A stretch of DNA of 64,000 bases, from contig JACPQD010000029.1 of the NCBI GenBank assembly GCA_016190665.1, positions 62,001 to 126,000 on the forward strand, written 5' to 3'. Origin of the DNA: Chloroflexota bacterium (lineage in GTDB: Bacteria; Chloroflexota; Dehalococcoidia; JACPQD01). This document shows positions 33,229 through 40,896 of the stretch, in pieces. Under the pieces are notes generated by a model, which had not been told where the DNA came from, made no database searches, and was given only the letters and a program-made list of their open reading frames with translations. A program made the translations under genes and the position numbers. Position 1 is the first letter of the stretch. Every line of letters begins with the position of its first letter.

Positions 33229-33952
33229 ACCGGGGCTTCGTTATGGCAGGGCGCCGGAGGTAGAGCGGCTGCAGGGTGGCGACATCATCCGTTAGACCTG
33301 CCTTCAGCCGTTGCCATCCCAGCTCGGCGAGGTAGCCGGCCCGCCGCAACAGGGCTGCCCCTTCAATAAAAACAGCCCGATCCCCCAGGCAGTCCCTGAG
33401 CTGCCGTATGGTCGCCTCAGCCATGTGGCCGCAGAGGACCGTCGGCTCGCTAACCTCCCGGCACAGCGCTTCGGTCTCGGTGATGTGCTCCTCCTTGAGC
33501 CGCCTCCATTCGCCCGCCACCGACTGGAAGATGGCCGCCGCTAACTCCCCTCGTCCCGCTTCGAAGATGGGGCAAACGGGCAAGCCCATCCCCGCCTTCG
33601 GGAAAGCCTCCACCTCCAGCGTGCTCACCCCGATTAGCGGGATACTCAGGCTCAGCGCCAGGCCCTTGGCTGCGCTCATCCCCACTCTGAGGCCGCTGTA
33701 GCTGCCCGGCCCCTTCGCCACGGCAATCGCCCGCAAGTCCTTCGACGTTAGCTTCGCCTGGCGCAGCAGAAAGTCCGTGGCGGGGAGCAGCTCCCGCGTG
33801 TGGTTTTGCTCCGAATGCCAGGTCAGCTCCGAGAGCACATGGGCGGAAGCGGGAAGCGCGAAGCGGGAAGCGCGAAGCGGTCGAGTTGCGTCGGCGTCAT
33901 CGAAGAGGGCCACACTCATGGTCTCTGTGGAGGTGTCAATCGCTAGAAGCAC
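33215..33952 (-). CDS. tsaB: tRNA t6A biosynthesis protein TsaB with repeat-derived insertion
   Basis: ASKHA-fold partner of TsaD/TsaE in N6-threonylcarbamoyladenosine formation. It starts at GTG 33952 (VLLAIDTSTETMSVALFDD) and has HTRELLPATDFLLRQA and VAKGPGSYSGLRVGMSAAKG. An upstream in-frame start at 34036 would only translate the CCTCTCCC repeat. Residues about 22-37 (ATRPLRASRFALPASA) do not fit the family and are encoded by a purine-rich dispersed repeat at 33843-33881, in frame. Followed upstream in the operon by tsaE and thiL. Confidence 0.93.
   Translation of the reverse strand: MLLAIDTSTETMSVALFDDADATRPLRASRFALPASAHVLSELTWHSEQNHTRELLPATDFLLRQAKLTSKDLRAIAVAKGPGSYSGLRVGMSAAKGLALSLSIPLIGVSTLEVEAFPKAGMGLPVCPIFEAGRGELAAAIFQSVAGEWRRLKEEHITETEALCREVSEPTVLCGHMAEATIRQLRDCLGDRAVFIEGAALLRRAGYLAELGWQRLKAGLTDDVATLQPLYLRRPAITKPRYRAQ
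33843..33881. repeat. Purine-rich dispersed repeat inside tsaB
   Basis: Contains two GCGGGAAGCGCGAA units ending in GCGGTCGAG. The same unit appears in spacers at about 2210, 6300, 32290, 37290, 44900, 45940 and 55390; here it lies within a coding frame. Confidence 0.85.
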
Positions 33953-33978
33953 ACTACTACCTGCGTGGAAACCGTATC

Positions 33979-34040
33979 TTTCCTCTCCCCTCCGTGGGAG
34001 AGGACTAAGGTGAGGGGGCTTCGTTCTAACCCCCACCCAG
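33979..34040. repeat. CCTCTCCC repeat, second copy
   Basis: CCTCTCCCCTCCGTGGGAGA followed by AAGGTGAGGGGG and CCCCCACCC, matching 841-925. Lies between tsaE and tsaB. Confidence 0.8.
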
Positions 34041-34081
34041 AGTGTCCCATCGACAGAGACGGAACCGCTTTCGTCAAGGCC

Positions 34082-34558
34082 TTAACCTCCGACCAACTCC
34101 CGCCGCAACTCGCAAACTACCTGCTCGTAGCGTTCCCCCCGGGGCTCAAAGCTCAGCCTGCGCCGCGCCGGCGAGATGTAGCTCATGTCTATCAGGAGGT
34201 GTTCCGCAGGTAGCAGGTCCATGGCCCGGTCCGCCCACTCCACGACGGTCATGCCTTTGCCCTGGAAATAGTCGTCGAGGCCGAGGTCAGCGATCTCCGT
34301 CAAGTTGGTGAGGCGATAGAGGTCGACATGGAAGAGAGGAAAGCGCCCCTGGTATTCGCGGACCAGGACGAAGGATGGGCTGGCGGTGTATTCCGTGACG
34401 CCCAGTCCTTCGGCGATACCCTGGGTCAGGCAGGTCTTGCCCACCCCCAGCGCGCCTACCAGGAGAATAACGTCACCGGCTTGAGCCAGCTCACCTATTC
34501 GCCTGCCGAGGTCCCGCGTCTGGTGGGGGCCGCGGCTGATCACTTCGAGAAGATTCAA
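34082..34558 (-). CDS. tsaE: tRNA t6A biosynthesis ATPase TsaE
   Basis: P-loop ATPase of the t6A complex: Walker A VGALGVGKTCLTQGIA, YTASPSFVLVREYQG, HVDLYRL and VVEWADRA. The start is placed at TTG 34558, which overlaps the thiL stop (TTGA); the ATG at 34600 is the alternative and would lengthen the overlap with thiL to 46 bp. About 158 aa, the usual size. Confidence 0.93.
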   Translation of the reverse strand: MNLLEVISRGPHQTRDLGRRIGELAQAGDVILLVGALGVGKTCLTQGIAEGLGVTEYTASPSFVLVREYQGRFPLFHVDLYRLTNLTEIADLGLDDYFQGKGMTVVEWADRAMDLLPAEHLLIDMSYISPARRRLSFEPRGERYEQVVCELRRELVGG

Positions 34559-35691
34559 CGGCCGCCGTCCAAGAAGTGGTCCCAGCCGCCCCCTCGCCAT
34601 ACGATAGGCTTGCCGCTCCGGTCAAGGACCGTAACCCCCGTTCCCTCAGTCACCTCGCCGATGATAGCCACCGGAAGGTACTCGCCGGTCTCGGGAAGTA
34701 AAGTGCAAGGATCTTTCCTCGCGGGGACCACGGCTATCTCATGGCTCAGTTGCTCGCGCTCCCGAGGCGCGAAGGGAACAATCATCGGGATTGTGGCCAG
34801 GGCCTGCCTCGATTTTCCAGCCAGAGCTTCCTTGACAGCGTCCATCACCTGGGCAGGAGCAGCGAATAAGAGGACGTAGTCTTCACCGCCCGTCAAAGCC
34901 ATCTTCCTCGACCTGTCGGGGCCGAAGGTCGACTCCACCAATGGGTGCACGGGCACCTTGTCGATCCGAACCCTGGCGCCCACGCCGCTGGCCTGGCACA
35001 GGTGGCCCAGGTCGGCGACGAGGCCGTCGCTCACGTCGATGGCGGCTTTGACCCCCTTCTCAACAAGAAGCTGGCCCTCGCGCACGCGCGGCTCGGGCTT
35101 GAAGTGCGCCTCGCGGAGGAATCGGGTCGTCTCCTCGTCGAAGTTGAGTCCTTTCTGAAGCATGCGCAAGCCCGCCGCTGCTGACCCCAGGCAGCCGGTC
35201 ACGGCGATAAGGTCACCCGGCTTGGCCGCGGAGCGCGTCATGAGCTTCCGAGCGCTGCCCGCCAGGGAGACGGTGACAAAGATTTCCCGCGCCCGCGCCA
35301 TGTCGCCTCCGACTATGGCGCACCCATACTCGCGGGCCGATTCAGCCATGCCCTCATAGAGCTGCACCACCCACTCCACTTCGACACTGACCGGAAGCCC
35401 TAGAGTTACCAGCGCATACTCGGGCGCGCCGCCCATGGCGGCGAGATCGCTTATGTTGACGGCCAGGGCCTTCCAACCAAGCTCGCGCCAGGTAGCCGGC
35501 GGGATATCGAAATGGACGCCCTGCACCAGCGTGTCCGTGGTGGCCAGTTCCAGGCCTGAGCGGCGTCGCCAGGCGGCCGCATCGTCGCCGATGCCCAGGA
35601 TAACATCGCGCGTCGAGCCCACGCCCGCCGCAGCGATGACCTTCGCCACCCTCTCGATAAGGCCAAACTCGCCCAGCTCAGAGATTTTCAT
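34555..35691 (-). CDS. thiL: Thiamine-monophosphate kinase
   Basis: Phosphorylates thiamine monophosphate to the diphosphate. PurM-like fold: ISELGEFGLIERVAKVI, DVILGIGDDAAAW, LAVNISDLAAMGGAPEYALV, CAIVGGDMAR and DVSDGLVADLGHLCQASGVG. Start ATG 35691. The C-terminal half carries an insertion of about 35 residues (PFAPREREQLSHEIAV onward). No TPP riboswitch is visible upstream. Overlaps tsaE. Confidence 0.93.
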   Translation of the reverse strand: MKISELGEFGLIERVAKVIAAAGVGSTRDVILGIGDDAAAWRRRSGLELATTDTLVQGVHFDIPPATWRELGWKALAVNISDLAAMGGAPEYALVTLGLPVSVEVEWVVQLYEGMAESAREYGCAIVGGDMARAREIFVTVSLAGSARKLMTRSAAKPGDLIAVTGCLGSAAAGLRMLQKGLNFDEETTRFLREAHFKPEPRVREGQLLVEKGVKAAIDVSDGLVADLGHLCQASGVGARVRIDKVPVHPLVESTFGPDRSRKMALTGGEDYVLLFAAPAQVMDAVKEALAGKSRQALATIPMIVPFAPREREQLSHEIAVVPARKDPCTLLPETGEYLPVAIIGEVTEGTGVTVLDRSGKPIVWRGGGWDHFLDGGR

Positions 35692-35721
35692 AGGCAGAAT
35701 TATACATGAGTTGCTTGAGAG

Positions 35722-35845
35722 CCGCAACGCAGCTCTCAGCTTTCAGCCGTCAGCTTTCAGCAGGCTGCCGCTAAGTGCTGGTAGCTGATTGCTGACCGCT
35801 GATCGCTACCTATTTTGTGTCTTTCGTGTATTTCGTGGTTAAATA
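35722..35845. repeat. CAGCTTTCAGC and TTCGTGTATTTCGTGG repeats
   Basis: Runs of CTCAGCTTTCAGCCGTCAGC type units with TGATTGCTGACCGCTGATCG, then TTGTGTCTTTCGTGTATTTC. Lies between divergent thiL and the phosphoesterase gene; it may hide their promoters. Confidence 0.65.
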
Positions 35846-35868
35846 TTCTCGGGGGGGGAGGCTCGCAC

Positions 35869-36606
35869 ATGCGCTACGGCATTCTGGCTGACATCCACAG
35901 CAACCTGGCGGCCTTCGAGGCCGTCCTGAGCGACATCGGGGAGCGGGGGGGCGTGGAGGAGATATGGTGCCTGGGCGATATCGTGGGCTACGGGCCGGAC
36001 CCGGTGGAATGCATCAACCTGCTGCGGACCTATTCCTGCACGTGCGTGGCGGGGAACCACGACTGGGCGGCCATCGGCAAGCTCGATACCTCAGACTTCA
36101 ATCCCTACGCCGCAGCGGCGGCCCACTGGACCGCTCGCCATCTGACGCCCGAAGCCAAAGCCTTTCTAGAGGAGTTGCCCCTCAAGCTGACCGTCGGCGA
36201 TTTCACGCTGGTCCACGGCAGCCCCAGCGATCCAATTTGGGAATACCTCTTTTCTGCCGATGGCGCGGAAGCTAATCTATCGTCTTTCGACACCAGTTAC
36301 TGTTTGGTGGGGCATACCCACGTCCCCGTCGTCTTCGAGTGCGACGCCGATCCACCTTCCTGCCTCGAATACGACCTGCCCCTCGAGGCCCCGCTCAAGC
36401 TCGCCGAAAAACGGCTCATCATCAATCCCGGGGGCGTCGGCCAGCCCCGCGACGGCGACGAGCGCGCCGCCTACGCCATCTACGACGCCGACCAGAACGC
36501 CCTCCACCACTACCGCGTTCCCTACGACATCGAGCTGACCCAGAGAAAGATGATCCGCTGGGGACTGCCCTTCAGCCTGGCGCAGCGGCTGGGGGCGGGG
36601 AGATAA
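35869..36606 (+). CDS. Metallophosphoesterase (YfcE/DUF2437-like)
   Basis: Calcineurin-like fold, 245 aa: metal motifs MRYGILADIHSN, WCLGDIVGYGPDP, VAGNHDW, TLVHGSPSDP and VGHTHVP in canonical order. The ATG is preceded by a long G run with GGGGAGG. Cytoplasmic; probably a phosphodiesterase of unknown substrate. A palindromic repeat follows 5 bp after the stop. Confidence 0.9.
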   Translation: MRYGILADIHSNLAAFEAVLSDIGERGGVEEIWCLGDIVGYGPDPVECINLLRTYSCTCVAGNHDWAAIGKLDTSDFNPYAAAAAHWTARHLTPEAKAFLEELPLKLTVGDFTLVHGSPSDPIWEYLFSADGAEANLSSFDTSYCLVGHTHVPVVFECDADPPSCLEYDLPLEAPLKLAEKRLIINPGGVGQPRDGDERAAYAIYDADQNALHHYRVPYDIELTQRKMIRWGLPFSLAQRLGAGR

Positions 36607-36611
36607 GAGAA

Positions 36612-36643
36612 CCGTAGGGGCACGGTGCACCGTGCCCCTACGG
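36612..36643. repeat. 32-bp perfect palindrome, second copy
   Basis: Identical to 24774-24805. It lies between two convergent genes and contains, on the minus strand, the stop TAG of the tautomerase gene. Confidence 0.95.
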
Positions 36644-36832
36644 TTTCGTGGTGTCCGACGCCAGCACACCGCCCTGGGCCCAGTCCTCTTTGCGGATGTC
36701 CTCGAAGACGACGAAGGTGGCCTCCGGGGTGGTGTGGGCGATGGTCACGACCGCCTCGGTGATGGCGCGGGCCAGCTCGGCTTTCTGGGCATGGGTGCGC
36801 CCCTCCCACATCTCGACTCTGATTATCGGCAT
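36638..36832 (-). CDS. 4-oxalocrotonate tautomerase-family protein
   Basis: 64 residues opening MPIIRVEMWEGRTHAQKAEL, where Pro1 (after Met removal) is the catalytic base, followed by the usual helix and VFEDIRKEDWAQGG. These enzymes isomerise enol/keto acids in aromatic meta-cleavage. The last residues (TTKP) and stop come from the palindrome at 36612. Position upstream of acyl-CoA genes fits an aromatic or dienoic substrate (inference). Confidence 0.9.
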   Translation of the reverse strand: MPIIRVEMWEGRTHAQKAELARAITEAVVTIAHTTPEATFVVFEDIRKEDWAQGGVLASDTTKP

Positions 36833-36858
36833 CGGTTTACCCCCACCCGGTATTTGAC

Positions 36859-36979
36859 ATGGATGAACAGGATAGACAGGATAACGTGTCAGAACCGCAG
36901 ATCACGCTGATTCCGCTGATTACTCAGACGGCGCAGACGAAGAATCAGCGGAATCCTGTAATCCGCGTGCATCAGCGGT
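36859..36979. repeat. Dispersed repeats between tautomerase and MoaD-like gene
   Basis: GATGAACAGGATAGACAGGA followed by GAACCGCAGATCACGCTGAT and a partly inverted copy (CAGCGGAATC, ATCAGCGGTTCAG). No gene. Confidence 0.65.
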
Positions 36980-37273
36980 TCAGATATCGACTCGCCCGCT
37001 TCCGCCCGCGATCATCGAGAGCAGGATAACTTCGCTCCCCTCACGTAAGGGCGCACTATCCTCGGCGTCTTTCCCATCGAGGAAAACGCTCACCATCGGG
37101 CTGAAGGCTCTCCTCTCCGGGTCCCAGAGGTCGGGCGGCATCCCGCCGCCCACGCGGTCGCCTATCTCGCCGAGGAGGTCGCCGACGGTGGCGCCCTCCT
37201 CTACGTCAAGCTCCAGGTTGCCGCTCCCGGCGTACTCCCCGATGATGCCCAGGAGGCTGACGAAGGCTTTCAT
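36980..37273 (-). CDS. MoaD/ThiS-like ubiquitin-fold protein with extended C-terminus
   Basis: 97 residues with a beta-grasp pattern: FVSLLGIIGEYAG, LELDVEEGATVGDLLGEIGD, PMVSVFLDGKDAEDSAPLRE and EVILLSMIAGG. MoaD and ThiS end in GG, which is adenylated; here Gly90-Gly91 is followed by SGRVDI. The protein would need trimming to act as a sulfur carrier, or it does not act so. MoaD-like genes often accompany AOR-type tungsten enzymes, and one lies 4.7 kb away. The start ATG 37273 sits inside a CATCATT repeat. Confidence 0.82.
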   Translation of the reverse strand: MKAFVSLLGIIGEYAGSGNLELDVEEGATVGDLLGEIGDRVGGGMPPDLWDPERRAFSPMVSVFLDGKDAEDSAPLREGSEVILLSMIAGGSGRVDI

Positions 37274-37481
37274 AAATGATGAGTGGCAGAAGCGCGAATC
37301 GGGGAGCGCGGAGCGGGAATCCACCCCACTCCCCATTGCGAACCACGGATTAACACAGATAGACACGGAGTCCGGAAAGGAACTCGCGACTCACTTGGAA
37401 GTGTTCTCGTGTATTTCGTGTATTTCGTGGTTTGGTCTCTCGCTTCCCGCTTCTCGCTTCGTGCTCCGTGCTTCCTAACAC
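37274..37481. repeat. ACCACGGATTAACAC and purine-rich repeats
   Basis: AGCGCGAATCGGGGAGCGCG, then GAACCACGGATTAACACAGA, GTGTATTTCGTGTATTTCGT and CTCGCTTCCCGCTTCTCGCT: the full composite repeat of this genome. No gene. Confidence 0.8.
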
Positions 37482-37895
37482 CTACGCCTTAAAAGCCAGG
37501 GCGTTCTTCTTGGCGGCGTCCTTGCCGGTCTCGATGAAGTCCACGGTCATGGGCGCGCCCACCTTGATGGACTCGGCGTTCTTGGCGTCGACGCCCAGGA
37601 TGCGCGCCGAAATCTTGACGCCCTCATCGAGCTCCACGATGCCGCTGCAGTAGGGGTTCTGGCGGCCGAAGCCCTGCTCCACCATGAAGGTGGGCGCCAC
37701 GTAGACGCAGGTGAAGGCGGCCAGTTTGCCCTTCCCTTTGAGCGGGACCCACTCCATCTCCTCTCCGTAGCACTTGGTGCACAGCGGATGGGGGGGCAGG
37801 AAGAGCGCCCCGCACTTGGCGCAGCGGGAGGCCATGAGCTTGCCCTCGTTCAAGAACTGCTGAAATGATGCGCTGGTAAACGGTCTGTCACTCAT
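37482..37895 (-). CDS. DUF35 OB-fold/zinc-ribbon acyl-CoA-associated protein
   Basis: 137 residues: rubredoxin-like zinc ribbon C25/C28/C39/C42 (RCAKCGALFLPPHPLCTKCY) then an OB fold (GKGKLAAFTCVYVAPTFMVE, then YCSGIVELDEGVKISARILG). Such proteins partner with the adjacent thiolase-like enzyme, as in steroid-degrading and HMG-CoA synthase-like systems. 7 bp after the thiolase stop, same operon. Confidence 0.92.
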   Translation of the reverse strand: MSDRPFTSASFQQFLNEGKLMASRCAKCGALFLPPHPLCTKCYGEEMEWVPLKGKGKLAAFTCVYVAPTFMVEQGFGRQNPYCSGIVELDEGVKISARILGVDAKNAESIKVGAPMTVDFIETGKDAAKKNALAFKA

Positions 37896-37902
37896 CGAAC
37901 CG

Positions 37903-39171
37903 CTATCTCCTCTCGTAAACGTGCACCACGCAGGTGCCGCCGGTGGCGCCGACGTTGTGGGTGACGGCCAAAGGGACGTCCATGGGCACCTGGCGCTTTC
38001 CGGCCTGGCCGCGCATCTGATGCCACACTTCGATCGCCTGCCCGATCCCCGAGGCGCCCACGGGGTGCCCCTTCGATTTCAAGCCGCCGGAGGTGTTAAT
38101 GGGCTTGACGCCGTCGCGCCTCGTCAGGCCCTCCATAATTGCCCTGGCGCCGTGCCCCGGGTAGAAGAAGCCCAGGTCCTCAGTGGCGACGATTTCGGCG
38201 ATGGTGAAGCAGTCGTGCACCTCGGCGATGCGAATATCCACTGGCCTCACGCCCGCCATATCGTAGGCTTGCTGAGCGGCCAGCCGCGCCGCGCCGATGG
38301 AGGTGAGGTCGGCCCGCTCATGCAAAGCATGGTCGCTGGCCTGTCCCGCGCCGATGATATGCACCGGCGTATCAGTGAAGCTCTTGGCGAGAGACTCGGC
38401 CACCAGCAGGACGCAGGCGGCGCCATCGGTTATCGGCGAGCAGTCGAAGAGCCTCATGGGCCAGGCGACCATCGGGTTGAAGGCCGCGTCCTTGAGGAAA
38501 TCGATCTCGTCCTTCCAGTCGGGCACCGGCTGGCCCTGCTCCTGGCATTTCGCCTGCCGCCGCTTCATGAAGTTGGCGATGCTCGTGTTGAACTGGGCTT
38601 TGGGGTTCAGAGCGCCGTTCTCGTGGTTCTTGACTCCCACCCGCATGAAGTGCTCCTCGGTGGCGCCGTGCCTGGCCATGTAGGCGGAGGCGATGGAGGC
38701 GTAGAGCCCCGGGAAGGTGAACCCCGCCGCGGCCTCGTAGAGCACGTCCGAGGCGGCCGCCAGGGTGTCGGTGACGCGCTCGGTGGGGAGGTTGGTCATC
38801 TTCTCCGTGCCGCCTACGAGCACCATATCGTACATTCCCGAGGCGACGGCGATGACGCCCTGGATAAGCGCCACGCCGCCGCTGGCGCAGGCGTCCTCAA
38901 CACGGGTGGCCGGGCGTGGCACCAGGCCCACCCAGTCGGCCATGATGGGCGCCGTGTGCCCTTGCCCCTCGAAGAGGTCGCTGGAGAAGTTGCCGATGTA
39001 CAGAGACTCGATATCCCTTGGGTCGAAGCCCTTGTCCACCGACTTCTCCATCTCTCCGAAGGCCTCGGCGAAGAGGTCGCGGCTGGTCTTGTCCGGGAAG
39101 GCGCCGAATTTCGACATGCCCGCCCCGACCATGGCCACGCCTCTCCCTAATTTCCGTTTCTTCATTACCAT
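37903..39171 (-). CDS. Thiolase family protein (SCP-x/acetyl-CoA acetyltransferase type)
   Basis: 422 residues: GVAMVGAGMSKFG, catalytic Cys95 in EDACASGGVALIQG, EVHDCFTIAEIVATEDLGF and GGLKSKGHPVGASGIGQAIE with the catalytic His. This is the DUF35-linked branch of the thiolase family that condenses or cleaves beta-ketoacyl-CoA. ATG 39171 with GAGGAG 7 bp upstream. Works with the DUF35 protein downstream. Confidence 0.93.
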   Translation of the reverse strand: MVMKKRKLGRGVAMVGAGMSKFGAFPDKTSRDLFAEAFGEMEKSVDKGFDPRDIESLYIGNFSSDLFEGQGHTAPIMADWVGLVPRPATRVEDACASGGVALIQGVIAVASGMYDMVLVGGTEKMTNLPTERVTDTLAAASDVLYEAAAGFTFPGLYASIASAYMARHGATEEHFMRVGVKNHENGALNPKAQFNTSIANFMKRRQAKCQEQGQPVPDWKDEIDFLKDAAFNPMVAWPMRLFDCSPITDGAACVLLVAESLAKSFTDTPVHIIGAGQASDHALHERADLTSIGAARLAAQQAYDMAGVRPVDIRIAEVHDCFTIAEIVATEDLGFFYPGHGARAIMEGLTRRDGVKPINTSGGLKSKGHPVGASGIGQAIEVWHQMRGQAGKRQVPMDVPLAVTHNVGATGGTCVVHVYERR

Positions 39172-39179
39172 ATCGCTCT

Positions 39180-39345
39180 CCTCGATCTGAGAATTCAACC
39201 ACAAAATACACGGAATACTCAAAAATCCTTAGACCTGTCTATCCCGTGGTCCATTTCCTCACTGCTCCAACCGCAAAATATGCACGCTCCGAGATAACAA
39301 TCCCTGCTAATTTCGTGTATTTTGTGTATTCTGTGGTTGATCTAT
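39180..39345. repeat. Inverted ACCACAAAATACAC repeat
   Basis: TTCAACCACAAAATACACGG at one end and GTGTATTTTGTGTATTCTGT at the other form long inverted arms. The right end provides sequence around the stop of the next gene. Confidence 0.7.
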
Positions 39346-40196
39346 TTGGTATATTCGTAAAATCCCTTCCCCGTTTTCCGCCCCACGTGGCCAGCGAGAA
39401 GCATGCGCCGCAAAATGGGCGGCGCGGCGTACCGCGGGTCGCCGTATTCTCTGTACAGCGCATCGGCCGCATGCACCGTTATGTCAATACCAACGAAATC
39501 CATGAGCGTCAAAGGGCCCATGGGGTGGTTCAGGCCCAGCGCTATCGCCGCATCGATGTCCTCTCTGGTGGCCAGCCCTTCCCCGTAGACGCGCGCCGCG
39601 TCGATCAGGAAGGGGATGAGCAGCCGGTTGACGATGAACCCGGGCAGGTCCTTGGCGGTCACCACCGTCTTGCCCACCGTCTTGCCGAAATTGACCGCCG
39701 TCTCGAGGGTGTCGTCGCTGGTGACGATGGTCTTCACGATCTCCACCAGCTTCATCACGGGCACGGGGCTGAAAAAATGGATGCCCACGACTTTGGAGGC
39801 CCGCTTGGTGGCCGCTGCCATCTCAACCACCGTCAGCGAAGAGGTGTTGCTGGCCAGGATCGCGTCGGGTCGGCAGATGCCGTCCAGCGTGGCGAAGAGC
39901 TTCTTCTTCTCCTCGATATCCTCGAAAATGGCCTCGATGACCATGTCGCGGTCCTTGAAGTCCGCCAGCTCCGTCGTGCCCTTGAGGCGCGCCAGGGTGT
40001 CGTCCATCGCCTGTTGCGTCATGCGGCCCTTCTCGACGTTGCGCGCCAGGTTGCCCCTGATGACGTTCATCCCTTTAGCGAGCAACTCCTGGTTGATCTC
40101 CCGCACCACCACCTGATATCCCGCTTCAGCGGCTACCTGAGCGATGCCTCCCCCCATCAGCCCGCAGCCGACCACACCGATCTTCTTCAGTTCCAT
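39342..40196 (-). CDS. hbd: 3-hydroxyacyl-CoA dehydrogenase
   Basis: 284 residues: NAD-binding KKIGVVGCGLMGGGIAQVAA, catalytic-region LASNTSSLTVVEMAAATKR, HFFSPVPVMKLVEIV, PGFIVNRLLIPFLIDAARVY and C-terminal KTGKGFYEYTK. Oxidises 3-hydroxyacyl-CoA in beta-oxidation, most like HbdA/PaaH. ATG with AGAGAGGA upstream. Same strand as thiolase and crotonase, fitting one degradative route. Confidence 0.95.
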   Translation of the reverse strand: MELKKIGVVGCGLMGGGIAQVAAEAGYQVVVREINQELLAKGMNVIRGNLARNVEKGRMTQQAMDDTLARLKGTTELADFKDRDMVIEAIFEDIEEKKKLFATLDGICRPDAILASNTSSLTVVEMAAATKRASKVVGIHFFSPVPVMKLVEIVKTIVTSDDTLETAVNFGKTVGKTVVTAKDLPGFIVNRLLIPFLIDAARVYGEGLATREDIDAAIALGLNHPMGPLTLMDFVGIDITVHAADALYREYGDPRYAAPPILRRMLLAGHVGRKTGKGFYEYTK

Positions 40197-40261
40197 ACGA
40201 CTAATCCTCTCTTTCCCAAGTCAAGTTGACTTTTCTCACGGAGCGTTGATAATAGTAGGTA

Positions 40262-40593
40262 TCAGGGCTTTGCCCTGACGGCAAGCACCTCACGACCGAC
40301 AACGATCCTCTTGGGATCGGGGCGTCCGCTGCCGCCAATGGCGCCATCAGGTCTGACATACTGATGGACTAAGGCCACAGGAGCGCCGTCAGGAGTCCAA
40401 TATAGCAACATCTGACTCCACGTGCAATATGGCTCCCCCGCGGAGCCGGGCGCGGGTGTCTTTCCGAGTGTTTTTCCTGGCGGAGCTCTCCTGCCTTGGC
40501 TCGCTCCCAGTACTTGGCGGAATTGAACTCTTGTCGGATCGTCGCCGCCGATACCCATCGAGGATTGCGGCGCCAGAAAGCGTCAGGTGCCAT
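40262..40593 (-). pseudogene. Small hypothetical protein, apparently frameshifted
   Basis: The frame from ATG 40593 gives APDAFWRRNPRWVSAATIRQ and FNSAKYWERAKAG; another frame gives the better C-terminal half LYWTPDGAPVALVHQYVRPD and SGRPDPKRIVVGREVLAV. One frameshift near 40430-40480 would join them into about 108 residues. Family not recognised. Its start overlaps that of the divergent gene at 40592. Confidence 0.5.
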
Positions 40594-40861
40594 GATGAAG
40601 ACCAGCGAGATATTTCATAAAGTACGCCAGTACCTTGAGCATGAGAAGACTGTCAGCGAACTGGAGGATTGGATAGTTCCAAGGTTGGTCCCCTTCGCCT
40701 CCAGCGCGCCGGCCAGCGCCCGCGAGTTGTGGGGGACAGTGGAACTCGGCCTGGCTGAAATGAGTGAGGGGCAAATCAGCGAAGACGAATTCCGGAGTCT
40801 GCTGGAAGATTTCCTGCGGACACGGTCCGTTGGCACAAAGGCGACCTCCAACACCGGTTAG
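40592..40861 (+). CDS. Hypothetical small acidic helical protein
   Basis: 89 residues, mostly helical and acidic (FHKVRQYLEHEKTVSELEDW, then GTVELGLAEMSEGQISEDEF). I do not recognise a named family. It is divergent from, and shares its start region with, the broken gene at 40262-40593, so they may be a two-gene module. It is the only plus-strand gene in this stretch. Confidence 0.6.
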   Translation: MMKTSEIFHKVRQYLEHEKTVSELEDWIVPRLVPFASSAPASARELWGTVELGLAEMSEGQISEDEFRSLLEDFLRTRSVGTKATSNTG

Positions 40862-40896
40862 TTTGTCGCCGACAGGCTTGATGCCGTTTCCGCGGA

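Noticed and set aside
35692..35868. TPP riboswitch before thiL
   Set aside because: No CTGAGA or ACCTGA core motifs occur; the spacer is dispersed repeats.
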